Positions 1 to 10,075 of a stretch of DNA of 64,000 bases are shown here, one piece after another. Numbering within the stretch: the stretch's first letter is position 1; the number at the start of each line of letters is the position of its first letter. Where the stretch lies: positions 1 through 64,000 of the forward strand of contig JAZGTH010000141.1 in the NCBI GenBank assembly GCA_036877525.1, read 5' to 3'. Both the position numbers and the translations under genes were made by a program. Under the pieces are notes generated by a model. It searched no databases. It was not told the DNA's origin and saw only the letters and a list, made by a program, of their open reading frames with translations. Source of the DNA: Chromobotia macracanthus (Eukaryota; Chordata; Actinopteri; Cypriniformes; Botiidae).

Positions 1-1079
1 TTAAGTCATATGGATTACTTTCATGAGGGATAATTGCACTTTTTGGAGCTCAGGCACTATTTAATGGCATTATGGATAATGGCTGGGGAGAGCCAGCTTT
101 ATAACACAACATAACTCTAACTGTTCTCGGTTGAACTATTCCTTTAATAAATACCAGGTTAAGTTAAACATCACTAAATTATGACTCACTTTAACACTTC
201 AAGCACCGAAGAGTGCCAGTAAGAAAGTATGTGTAGTACAATGATAATTTTCCTGATATGATGTTACTGTGCAGTGTATTAAAATATACCCTAGTAAACA
301 CATCTCTTCTGTGCCTGTTTTGCCAAGATATCAAAATCTGCAATTGCAAATCATCAGATTGTCCTGAAATCAAATTCTCTGAGCTGTAAGACCCATGTGC
401 ATTTTGTCTCCTATAAAACCTATAAAGCTATGATAGCGCAATAAACATTTTCCTTCAGATCTCAAACACATTTATTTCACTGTATTTCACTCAGTCACAA
501 CAAAGAGAGGCACATGACAGCTGCTTTGTCTTCATGACAAGTCTTTTGAACACCTGTATTAGAAGGCTGAACAATTTAGGGCCTGTGCTCGTAATGAGGC
601 ATTACCAGGTATTAGCCATGTCCTCATAACGCCCCACGCCTGAGTGCATGTGACACAGTGTTTGGGATATCTGACAGAGGTGTGGTAAGTGTGCTCTGGA
701 AAGAGATCAAGCAAACAAGAAGTGCAGCATTAGCGGTGCAAGAGCCTCTTAAGAGAGCCATTCAGTTAAACTCATTAGCATAGTGTTAAAAGAGACAAAA
801 AAATGCACACAGACACCTCAAAAACTGTTTCCCATCACTTAATATGACACTAACAGCTCAAATAGTTATGTTGTCTTTACACAAAGTTCTATACTTGTAA
901 TACAATTTTTATTGTTATTTTGATTGATTGCAATGCAGGAGTACTTAGACATTAGTTTACTATTCTACAAATAAATTGCTCATTATTCGTGAATATTAAA
1001 AACAAACATCAAGAGAACCTCAGAACCAAAATAGAGGATACTCAGTTAGATGGCATGAGTATTTGACATGACGGACAAC

Positions 1080-1417
1080 GGTCAGGGTCCTGGCTTCTTG
1101 TCTTGAGTTTTTCCTGACTCATTCCTAGTCTTGGTTCTGGATTCAGATCTAGACTCATGTGTTTGTGATCTGTGGAGCACATGATCATTGTTTGTTTATT
1201 TTGTGCCATGTGCCTTCTGGTCTTGAGTCTTGGACTCGCCCCTCTTGTTTCTAATATCATCCCAGTTATTAGTTAATTTCCCCACCTGTCTGCCCTCGCG
1301 ACCTGCCTTGTGTGCTGTTCTATTTAATGCCCTTGTGTTTAAGGTCTTGTGCTGGTGTATTGTTTATCGATCTTTGTCCTGATTGTCCTGTTCTTCCCTT
1401 CGCCCGTCCCTTGACAA
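1080..1417 (+). mobile_element. LTR fragment, TGTCAGGGTCCTGG family
   Basis: It begins GTCAGGGTCCTGGCTTC and shares long stretches (CTCATGTGTTTGTGATC, GTGCTGGTGTATTGTTT) with the copy at 6911. It breaks off before the polyadenylation region. It contains a single copy of the segment that is amplified as a minisatellite in the 14876-16333 copy. Confidence 0.6.
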
Positions 1418-1426
1418 CATGGTCAT

Positions 1427-1535
1427 GTGAAACAATGATTGTACAGGTTTAATTGGCTCGGTTTGAAACAATGATTGTACAGGTTTAATTGGTTTGGGGG
1501 GGGGTTTGAAACAATGATTGTACAGGTTTTATTGT
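1427..1535 (+). repeat. three-copy tandem repeat
   Basis: The segment TGAAACAATGATTGTACAGG with its flank occurs three times at intervals of about 38-42 bp; a G-run separates the second and third copies. Confidence 0.8.
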
Positions 1536-2763
1536 CTAGGATATCTGATTAATCTCATGCGCTAAGTATAAAAGCGATTCATTTGACCAGTGCTTATTAA
1601 CTCTTGTTTATAAACAGTGTTTCACCTCATGCAGCTTATTCTTTTTTAATATTTTTTTAAAAAAAAAATAATAATGCATTATTTACAATTTAGCAGTGTT
1701 ATTTTCCTGTTTGTAATTTCAGTAAGTGTTTTAATTGAATTCTGTTTATTAACGCCATGACGCACATACCCTGCATATTTTCATGCCTGGCCCCTGAGTA
1801 ATTTAGCATTTGTTTCTCAAACTCCATAATTAATTGACATGGAAAACTGACAAAAATGCCTATCCCCTGCTCTCAATAACTAATTAAATTTATTAACAGA
1901 AGTAATAAATTAAATTGTTTAGGTATAGGATTTAGTATAAGATTTTTTATTTGCCTGTTTTAGCATTCAGCAGGTGAAAACAGCTTATTGGCTAGAAAAT
2001 TGTATGAATGGAGGTATCGCTGGGGCCTGTAGCACAAACAGTGCAGGAAGATTACCGGTTTTTATCAACACTGTATGAGCAACAGAAAGAAAATGCTTTA
2101 ACAGTGAGTCGCTCTGATGTATATAAATGTGGGTGAGAGTTTGGTGCATCTGACATTTAAGCACGTGCTCTATCTGCGCTTGAATCTTTCTGCCAAAGGC
2201 CAACAAAACACATCTAGGGAAGGAAATCTTCCAGGCTCTCTGAAACAGTCCTGTCAGTGGACACTGTCCCAGTTCTTCTACTGCTCACTTCAAGACAAAA
2301 ACATCCATTTCTCTTTCCACTGCTTTGCCTGTTACCTCAGAGCACAACTGTCAATGTGTTTACGTTCCCCTGCCAGCAACTCACTAACTCCTCACGTTTC
2401 CTTTAGCTCATCCTTCATTCATGCTGCTTTATGTCTGAGCTGGCCAAGCTTCTCCAGATGAAGTGCCACCAAACTTCAAAGGGCTGAAGCAGCCGTGAAA
2501 GAGACAGGCAGAACATCTGTATTAACCAGCTGATTTATGCTGTGCCAGTGGTGGACTGGTAGAATACAGAGCTGTGTTTATTAACAGAGAACATTGAAAG
2601 CACAGGGCCGATGACAGGCCAGTTAACACTGGGCCCTTGGAGAAGATCATCAGACAAAACAAATCCAAATTTGGACAGAGCACAAAGAGAAGAATGTCTG
2701 CTCATAAGCAACCTCTTTCTGACAGAGCTCACTGCCCTTTAAATTTATTTCTGTGATGTTATG

Positions 2764-3089
2764 TACAATCCCAAATCAGAAAACATTGGGACAGTATGGA
2801 AAACACAAATAAAAAAAGAAAGTAGTGATTTCTAAATTTACTTTGACTTGTATTTCATTGCAGACAATACAACAGCACATTATTTAATGTGTTCCTCATG
2901 ATTTTTATTGTTTTTTCTTCAAAAACAAAATTCTATTTTGGTTCTTGCAACACATTTCAAAAAAGTTGGAACAGTAAAGCATTTACCACTTTGTAATGTT
3001 GCCATTCCTTTTTCACAACACTTAAAAGACGTTTAGGGACTGAAGACACCAAGTGAAGAAGTGTTTCAGGTGTAATTTTGTCCCATTCT
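2764..3089. mobile_element. interspersed repeat with GGGACAGTATGGAAAA motif
   Basis: The start (AAAACATTGGGACAGTATGG) and an inner AAAAAAGTTGGAACAGTAAA resemble a very common fish dispersed repeat, probably a non-autonomous DNA element. The family was not assigned. Confidence 0.5.
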
Positions 3090-3147
3090 TACATTTACAT
3101 TTAGTCATTTAGCAGACGCTTTTATCCAAGGCAACTTACAAAGGAAT
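3090..3147 (-). mobile_element. LINE (L2-like) 3' tail
   Basis: Read on the minus strand it gives GATAAAAGCGTCTGCTAAAT followed by ACTAAATGTAAATGT. This is the characteristic 3' end and short-repeat tail of fish L2-type LINEs and SINEs that share that tail. Confidence 0.6.
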
Positions 3148-3369
3148 TTGCATTCTTGCTGCAAACAAGTCTTAAGGTGGGCAACAGTACGGGTCTTCCC
3201 AACTTCTTTTGATTTAGGGTTGAAATATATAGAAACAGGATGTTTCTTTAAGGAGTTTATTAACTAGGTATTGCTTGATGTGCCAGGTTATTACATTTTA
3301 TCCAAAAGATTACAAAAGCATATATTTGTTCGTCATTAAAATAATGTATACTAATAAACTGTGTCTAGT

Positions 3370-3900
3370 CCCTAGTTTGTTCCTGTGGTTACAGCTGAGT
3401 TCTCCTTAGCTCTAGTTTCACCTGTGTCTTGTTTAGTTTCCTTTGTACATATACATCCTTTTTTTTATTCAGTCCTTGTTTTGGTGTTTTGAGTTTGCTT
3501 GTTCTCCTGTGTTGCTGAGGTTTTATTAGTATATTTTCTTGTTTTATTGGATTATTCCCCCATAACACCATGACAGAAAGCCTGACCTCCAAATTTTATA
3601 TTTTTTGGATCTACCAGCAGTGCCTGTCCTCTGTCTTGATTGGGGCAAAATTGCCTGAAGGACCATACTTGTGGATCTGCAAAATGCACTAGTGGACCAC
3701 TCCCTCTGTCTCTTATGCCAGCTCTAACGAGTGGTCCAAGGCATGCCTACCTGGAGATGGTCTTTGAGGGAGTTTTGCAGCATTTGTGGAGTGGATTCTC
3801 CCTGACTGTGGTTCCCCCTCACTGCCCCCCCTCACTGCAAGGCACAGTGGGACCATACAATGATGCCCAAGCCTGCCATTGAACCAGAGCCTGAGCTTTG
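3370..3900 (+). mobile_element. gypsy-like LTR retrotransposon fragment (LTR end plus gag start)
   Basis: The part up to CCATGACAG (ending near 3573) resembles fish LTR 3' ends. The next bases (AAAGCCTGACCTCCAA, then a decayed GGATCTACCAGCAGTGCC) resemble the leader and gag start of the same families. Reading frames are short and broken. The assignment is by recall of family features. Confidence 0.4.
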
Positions 3901-4078
3901 GATAATACTTGGAGTATTAGTATGTAGAACATGTTGTTTCTTTGCAGTTTATGAAGGTTCATTTACTGAGGCTGAGACTAAACTCCATGTCCATCCTCAA
4001 TGTTCCTGAACTGAAGATCATGGGTTTAGTTGCCAGAGAAAATGCATACTGATAAAATATATGTAGCATAAATGCAGT

Positions 4079-4113
4079 CACTTTGGATGAATGCGTCTGC
4101 TAATTACATTTAT
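4079..4113 (+). mobile_element. LINE (L2-like) 3' tail fragment
   Basis: CACTTTGGATGAATGCGTCT followed by GCTAATTACATTTA matches the L2-type 3' end in plus orientation with several substitutions. Confidence 0.45.
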
Positions 4114-5109
4114 TACCTGTATGTGTTTACATTTCAGGTACAAAGTTTGAACTCTTTCGTATCTACTCCTTTTTAATATTTTCCTCTTCCTAGGATTTTT
4201 CCTTCGCCTTAACTACAAATATATGCTAGAATTATCATACAAGTATTATTTTTTTAATAGTGGGAACATTGAGACCACAAAGAATATAGCTCTAAAGCTG
4301 CAATCTGTGACTTTTATACAAATATAACAAAACATAATTATTAAACATGATCTATTCAGAGATAGTAGTAGTGTTTTGCTTTTGTTTCCAGGTCAAAACT
4401 AAAAAAACAATAACATTATGATTAGAACTAAAATTACAGTGTCAGTTGCACAGTAAGTTGCTTTTCTTATTACACTGTGATTTGAAGAAGTAATATTTCA
4501 GCTGATAACATCATTTAGACCTGCCACTGCCACTGGTGAGTAACTGAATGTCTGGAAGTCATGTTTTAAAACAACAAGCGCAGCAATCTTTTAAACACTG
4601 TAAATAACAAATCTCAGCACCCCACTGTCACTTATTATAACTCACATGAACAAAATACTTTTATTTAAACACCATCAACAGCTCTGTGTTGGACAATTCT
4701 GAGGGCCAGCGGAGAACATAAAGGTAATGCCCACATCATCCAGCAGATAAAACACAGTAGTAGTTCAGGAAACATGCCTCTGTGTTTATCTTTATACTTT
4801 GTTCCACTCTAATTTAGAACCAGACCTGTAATTCATCAAAAGCCAGTACAGAACTAAAGAGATTTGACAAAGAACCTTACAAAAGCACCAGAGCTCTGGC
4901 AGGCTCCGGCACTTTCCACATTATCCAGGTAATGTGTTCATTTAATGACATGATGATAAAATGTATTACTGATCTGAACATCCTCATCTGTCGCGTTGCA
5001 GTGCAGCAGAGCAGTAAACTCCTGATAAAACTCAATACATGAAACCATTCATCAAAGCACAGCATCAGTGACACTAAACCACATCCTCTCACACACACAT
5101 ACACAGTAC

Positions 5110-5141
5110 CTTGGCACTGGAAGCCCTGTTTTCCAAATCCC
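5110..5141 (-). CDS. prkca: prkca coding exon 2 (32-nt microexon)
   Basis: On the minus strand this follows acceptor CTCTGCAG and precedes donor GTACTG. It supplies the last base of Trp56, then GFGKQGFQCQ, then one base of the next codon. It continues the C1A domain. Its 32-nt length keeps the reading frame with exon 1. No exon 3 could be found in 1-5109. Confidence 0.92.
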
Positions 5142-6168
5142 CTGCAGAGTTGCATTAGAAAGAGAAAGACAGCAAAACAGTGCATTAGTGAAAACAAGGC
5201 CCACAACATCATCTGATGAATTTCAGTCCTTTAAAACAACATAATCTCACCAGAGGAAAACATTTTGTTAATGCTTGTGGTATCAAAGGGTCATGAATTC
5301 TTTCATTTTGAAAAGTGATTTTATGCACAATAAACAGGCAGAAATACAGTTTCACCTTAATGATGCTGAAAGGCTAAATGGTATTAAGGGGGTATTATAA
5401 AGGATTTAAATATTAAAATGGCTGAATAATACCAAACACCTGTTCAGCAAATATATATTTCATTTAATCATGACATCATCTGAGGTCATAACATTATCTG
5501 AGGTTCTGAATTAATATCATCAATTTCTGGAAGATACTGTTTTATATTCAAATTAAAAACATAAAACACATAATAAGCTACATACATGTAATTGAATTTA
5601 TTTAGGCTACTATTATTAGACAAATAAATTTACAAATAAATTGTTTAGTAACATCCCAGCATATTGTAATACTACTTAAACTAATCGAAAAATGTCTTCA
5701 AGTAGATGGCAAACTATTTACCAAATGTCCACAGTTTATGATATTATTTATACACACATATATATTAACTATAATTATCTATGCAATTATAAATTATATG
5801 GATAGAATTATATAATGTCTGTTTTCAAAGAGAAGGAAATTAAAACAAATGATTAATGTTATGCACCTAATGTTATTTCCTAACAAACGGAAACCTCCGC
5901 TGCACTACTGATGTAACACATGACTTCAGCTCAGCCCTTCACGCCTGGCTCTGGTGTTTCTGAAGTTTGGCATGAGAAGAAGTGAATGTAGAACGTCTTA
6001 CCAGATGAAGTCTGTGCAGTGGCTGCAGAAGGTGGGCTGCTTGAAGAAGCGCGCGATAAATTTGTGGTTCTTCACTTCGTGCACGTTCTTCTGTCGCAGA
6101 GCTCCTTTTCGGGCGAATCGGTTGATTCCGACGGAGGAGTCCTCGATCTGGATCAGATGATCGGCCAT
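5110..6168 (-). CDS. prkca: prkca, protein kinase C alpha, 5' end (partial, two coding exons)
   Basis: This is the start of a conventional, calcium- and diacylglycerol-dependent Ser/Thr kinase that moves from cytosol to membrane on activation. Exon 1 (6002-6168) encodes 55 residues plus two bases, and exon 2 (5110-5141) adds GFGKQGFQCQ. Visible are the pseudosubstrate core RFARKGALRQ (about residues 18-27) and the first half of the C1A zinc finger, with the His of NHKFIARFF and the C-S-H-C pair. Both donors read GT and the exon 2 acceptor reads AG, with phases 2 then 1. The 32-nt size matches the small second exon expected for this gene. Alpha is preferred over beta because of NRFARKG, HKFIARFF and the cep112 neighbour. 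The rest of C1, C2 and the kinase domain lie left of the window. The first 17 residues differ from mammals, as is usual for this variable end. Confidence 0.93.
5142..6001 (-). other. prkca: prkca intron 1
   Basis: This is an AT-rich intron of 860 bp between the two prkca exons. No coding sequence or recognisable repeat was seen. It is short compared with the very long first introns of this gene in mammals. Confidence 0.85.
6002..6168 (-). CDS. prkca: prkca coding exon 1
   Basis: The start codon is at 6168-6166, the only ATG in frame upstream of the pseudosubstrate. The protein begins MADHLIQIEDSS and keeps MAD, as in vertebrate classical PKCs. The exon ends TTCATCTG followed by GTAAG on the minus strand (phase 2), so the Trp of DFIW is split across the intron. 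It lies inside a CpG-rich stretch, as expected for a first exon. Confidence 0.94.
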
Positions 6169-6330
6169 CGCACCGCTACTCCTCAGTCGTGTGCGTGTGT
6201 ATGTGACTGAACACGGAGCGCGTTCACGGGCGTTTCTCTCCTGTCAGAGCGCCTCTCACTCACACAGTCAACACGCCATCATGTGTTTCTTTCACAAAAT
6301 AGACGGGCGTACAGCGCCACCATGTGGACC
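6020..6330. promoter_or_regulatory. prkca: CpG-rich first-exon/promoter region of prkca
   Basis: CpG dinucleotides are dense here (for example GCGCGCG, TTCGGGCG, GAGCGCG, CACGGGCG), whereas the surrounding tens of kilobases are CpG-poor and AT-rich. The stretch covers coding exon 1 and about 160 bp upstream, the usual place of a vertebrate CpG-island promoter. No transcript start can be fixed from sequence alone. Confidence 0.6.
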
Positions 6331-6342
6331 TATATATAATGT
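6329..6342 (-). promoter_or_regulatory. prkca: possible TATA element upstream of prkca
   Basis: On the minus strand the sequence reads CATTATATATAGG, about 165 bp upstream of the prkca ATG. A start about 30 bp downstream would give a 5' UTR of roughly 130 nt. CpG-island promoters often lack TATA boxes, so this may be chance. Confidence 0.3.
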
Positions 6343-6570
6343 TTCCCAGCAGTCGGTCCAGCGCAACAGTGTTTTCATGGTAAGCACCATACACTGTGAA
6401 TAGCAAAACTGTCAAATTATTATCAAATTATCATGCAGTGCAGTGACATAGCCTCCGTTGCAAACGATACCATGAAAATGTATAGGATTTATTTTCAATG
6501 CAGATGTTAAACAAATGGTAAGCGGTTATCTATATTCATTTCAGTATGGGCAACAGAGGGCGATTTCACC

Positions 6571-6584
6571 AAGATGGCGCCGCC
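6571..6584 (+). promoter_or_regulatory. YY1-like motif
   Basis: AAGATGGCGCCGCC fits the YY1 core (AAnATGGCG) and lies in a short GC-rich patch about 400 bp upstream of the prkca start. It could be part of the promoter region or of an old repeat; function is inferred from the motif only. Confidence 0.3.
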
Positions 6585-6910
6585 CCAACGTACAACATGG
6601 TGGGCATAAGTTTACAATCTGTTTGTTCTCACTGAGAGCATCTACTGAACACCTTCAATGATGCCTATAGCGCAACGCACTATAGGGTTGCTAGTAAATG
6701 GAAACTTTGCTCTTTGTGGGAAACTGAATGAAGCCAGAATTTATGAGATTATTTCTGTCATCAGATGCACTTAACATCTTCAAAATGAAAGCAATCTTTG
6801 GTATTAAATTCTATATATATAATTGTGACACTTTCTGTCTTCCCTGGTCACAGGAGCGGTAAACAAACATCACAGATGAAACCACACCCCGTCTTCCACA
6901 ATAATATAAT

Positions 6911-7454
6911 TGTCAGGGTCCCGGCTTCATTGTTTTTTTTCTAAATTCTCATGCCAGGAACAGCCCTTGTTTTTGTGTCAGAGCATGTTTACCTGACTCT
7001 ATTCTAGCCTTAGTTTTTGTATTTAAGAGTCAGGATCTAGACTCCATGTCCTTTGTGATCTGTGTCACTTGTCTTTGTGTGGAAGCACATGACCATTACT
7101 TGTTTACTTTGTGCCATGTGCTCTCTGGTCTTGAGGCTTGACCGCCCTCTTGTTTCCTTGCTAATCATCCCATCATTAGTTCATGTCCTCACCTTCCTTG
7201 TTTGCTTCCTTATAATGCCCTTGTGTCTGGTGTCTTGTGCTGGTGTATTGTTTGATGTTGTTAATTCCTATTTGTGGAATTTTGTCAAGTTTAGTATACT
7301 GCACCATGTCTTGTTTTTGAACTCAGCTTATTTATATATAATCTTATCTGGTTTTAGTTCTTGTTCTTTCCCCTCATGGGAGTTTTTTGTTAAAATAAAG
7401 CAAACCTTTTTGTTAAGCTATTCTGCGACTGGGTTTTCTCCTTCACCTATTATG
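6911..7454 (+). mobile_element. LTR (solo), TGTCAGGGTCCTGG family
   Basis: It starts TGTCAGGGTCCCGGC and has AATAAAG near 7395, followed by TCTGCGACTGGGTT, which also occurs (minus strand) at the end of the 14876-16333 copy. ATAAT flanks both ends and may be a 5-bp target-site duplication, though the area is AT-rich. No internal region remains. Confidence 0.55.
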
Positions 7455-7483
7455 ATAATATGGTAATATGTAATTACTTAATT

Positions 7484-8262
7484 CTCAAATGGAAGAATGG
7501 CACAACCAGAATTCTTCCAAGAGCTTGTCGTCTGGCAAAACTGAGCAATCAGGGAGAAGGGCCCTAGTAAGAAAGGTAACAAAGAACCCGATGGTCACTC
7601 TCTTTGAGCTCCAGAGAACCTATGTGGATATGGGACAAAGTTCGAGAAAGACAACATCACTGCAGCCCTCCACTGATCTGTTACAGAGTGGCTAGTGTTT
7701 ACAAAAGAAAATCACCTAAAGGACTGTCTGACTGTGAAGAAACAAGATTCTGTTTGGGCTCAGTTCTAAATGTTATGTATGGAGGAAACCAGGCACCACT
7801 CATCACCTGCCCAATACCAACACTGAAGCATGGTGGTAGTCATGCTGTGGTAACATCATGCTGTGGGGTGTTTTAGCAAGACTGGTCAGGGTTGAGGAAA
7901 AGGTGAATGGAGAAAAGTACAGAGAAATCCTTAATGATAACCTGTTCTACAATGCTCAGGATCTCAGACTGGGCCAAAGGTTCAAAGGTTGTGTCATACC
8001 CAAAAAGACCCAAGGCTCTAATTGTTGTCAAATGTGCTTCAACTAAGCACAGAGTAAAGGGTCTGAATACTTATGTAAATGTGATATTTCAGTTTTTCTT
8101 TTAAATAAATTTACAAAGATATCTAAAATTCTGTTTTCACTTTGTCATTATGGTGTACTGAGAATAATGAGAAAAATGAATTTAAATTATGGTAGTATCA
8201 GCCTGTAACTTAACAAAATTGAATAAAGTGAAGGTGGTCTGAATACTTTCTAAATGCACTCT
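7484..8262 (+). mobile_element. Tc1/mariner transposon, decayed and 5'-truncated
   Basis: Transposase remnants are visible in several frames: RALVRKVTKNPMVTLFELQR near the start, a TLKHGGSH...MLWGVLA-like patch near 7825-7870, VNGEKYREILNDNL...AQDLRLGQR near 7900-7980, and the C-terminal GLNTYVNVIFQFF near 8060-8100. The right terminal inverted repeat (8199-8262) ends in a form close to the usual fish Tc1 end. The catalytic region is largely deleted. Confidence 0.82.
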
Positions 8263-8280
8263 ATTCCACACTCCTTCCAC

Positions 8281-9245
8281 TGCATTTACATTTAGGCATT
8301 TAGGAGATGCACCTTAGGCTTTTATCCAAAGCGACAAGGTGAGGAAAACAATGAAGAGATGAATCATAAGGAGGCAATACATCAGCTATACACAGTTATA
8401 GTTACCAAGATTATAACATTTCATTCTTGATAGAGACAATATCTGTTGGGAAAGAGGACAAAGGGTTAAAGGTTAGTTTTTTTTATCCATATTCATATCA
8501 GTTATTAGTGGAAGAGACAGATTTTTAGCTGTTTCTTGAATATAGTGAGGGATGCAGCAGACCAAACAGAGTTTAGAAGATTATTCCACCAGTGAAACCT
8601 GAAAGCAAGTGATTGTGTGCCCTTTAAAGGGAGTATTACAAGATGACATTCATTCACTGACCGTAGGGATCTGGATGGGGTGTAGATGTGTATGAGTTTG
8701 TGAAGGTAAGTTGGTGTGAGGCAGTGGTAGTTGTGTATGCAAGGAGTAAAGACTTGAATTTGATGCATGCAGCAACTGGTAGCCAGTGAAGGGAAATGAG
8801 GAGAGGTGTGACATGGACTCTTTTGAGTCAAGCTGCTGCATTCTGAATCAGTTGTAGTTTTTTGAGTGTCTGAAAGACTGACAAGCAGAACATTGCAGTA
8901 GTCCAGCCTAGAATAACAAGGGCATGGTTAAGGAGCTGTGTCCCAGTGAGATAAGGCCTGATTTTCCTAATGTTGCATAAAGCAAATCTACATGAGCGTG
9001 TTGTCTTAGCAATGTGGTTAGAGAATGTCAGCTGGTCGTCAAAGACTATGCAGAGGTGTCTGGCTCTTGTTGGCGTTAAAGTAGTTCAGTCTTGGCTAGG
9101 TTGAGTTGTAGATGATGTTTTCTCATCCATACCGAGCTATCTTTCAGGCAGGCTAATATGGCGTGCCGCTACTGTGTGATCATCAGGGTGGAAGGAGAAG
9201 AAGATCTGGGTGTCATCGGCATAGAAGTGATATGAGAAGCCATGT
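8281..9245 (-). mobile_element. L2-like LINE, 3' part with reverse transcriptase remnant
   Basis: On the minus strand it reads FYADDTQIFFSF (YADD catalytic motif at 9212-9223), then SNHIAKTTRSCRFALCNIRK, LQLIQNAAA, YTPSRSLRSVNE, SLTIFKKQLK, and ends in GATAAAAGCCTAAGGTG plus an AAATG-rich tail. Stops and frameshifts interrupt it. The 5' end is truncated, as is usual for LINEs. Confidence 0.85.
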
Positions 9246-9837
9246 GACTGTACAATAAATGACACAGTGTAAATGGAGAAAAGAAATTAATTTCATATGA
9301 TAAACTTAAAAATATTTGTATCTGCTTTCATATCTGTATATGATGGATATTTCTTTTCTTTCATGCTATTTTTTTCTTTTTATTAAGGTTGTCTGTATGT
9401 AATTGTTTCACACTTTATAACCAACTTGACATGCCATTGAACTGGTTATTATAAGCTTTTCAGCAAAATGTAAACAGTAAAATCTCTGTGAAATACAAAA
9501 TTCCTGAAAAGTGTAAAAAGCTAACATACAAAAAACATCAAATCAAAAATAATAAATTTTATAACTTAATTAGAATACACGTGACAGCCTGACTACCATT
9601 TATGTAACCCTTTTTTAAAGTAAAATGTTTTTTTCACACCTAAATATTTGTGGCTCAAGCCCCTGGCCCTTTTGTGTCATAATATAAATAATAACTATTA
9701 TATTAAATAACAGTACGCTTCTATACCATTGCTACTTAACAATAATAATTGAAACTAGAAAGATACATTTTATGAGGGAAAGGTAAATGGTGTTTGCCGT
9801 GGTAAAACTCGGGCCAGAATATTTCAACAATATTAAT

Positions 9838-10075
9838 GTTAACATGATGCTAACATGATTACGCATGATGCAAGCATTATTTAGTATAATGCTAGCATGA
9901 TTTAACATAATGCTAACATGACTGAGCATGATGTTAGCATAAATTAACATGATGTTAGCATTATTAAGCATGATGCTAGTATATTTTAGCATGAATTTGC
10001 ATGATGTTGATATATTTTTGCATGAATTAGCACAATGCTAGTATGATTTAACATGATGCTGGCGTAATTTAGCAC
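9838..10075. repeat. 21-bp degenerate tandem array
   Basis: About eleven units of a 21-bp motif close to CATGATGCTAACATGATTAA. Because 21 is divisible by three, one frame stays open on the minus strand and yields a repetitive peptide, which is not a gene. Confidence 0.85.

Larger units (their letters stand above)
1..5109 (-). other. prkca: prkca intron 2 (partial)
   Basis: This sequence is 3' of exon 2 in the prkca direction. It contains an LTR fragment (1080-1417), a short tandem repeat (1427-1535), an interspersed repeat (2764-3089), two LINE 3' tails and a gypsy-like LTR/gag fragment (3370-3900). No further prkca exon was recognised; exon 3, carrying the next C1 cysteines, must lie further left. 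Confidence 0.75.

Noticed and set aside
3640..3882. 80-codon open frame
   Set aside because: It lies within what looks like a gypsy-type fragment and resembles no protein; probably chance within decayed gag sequence.
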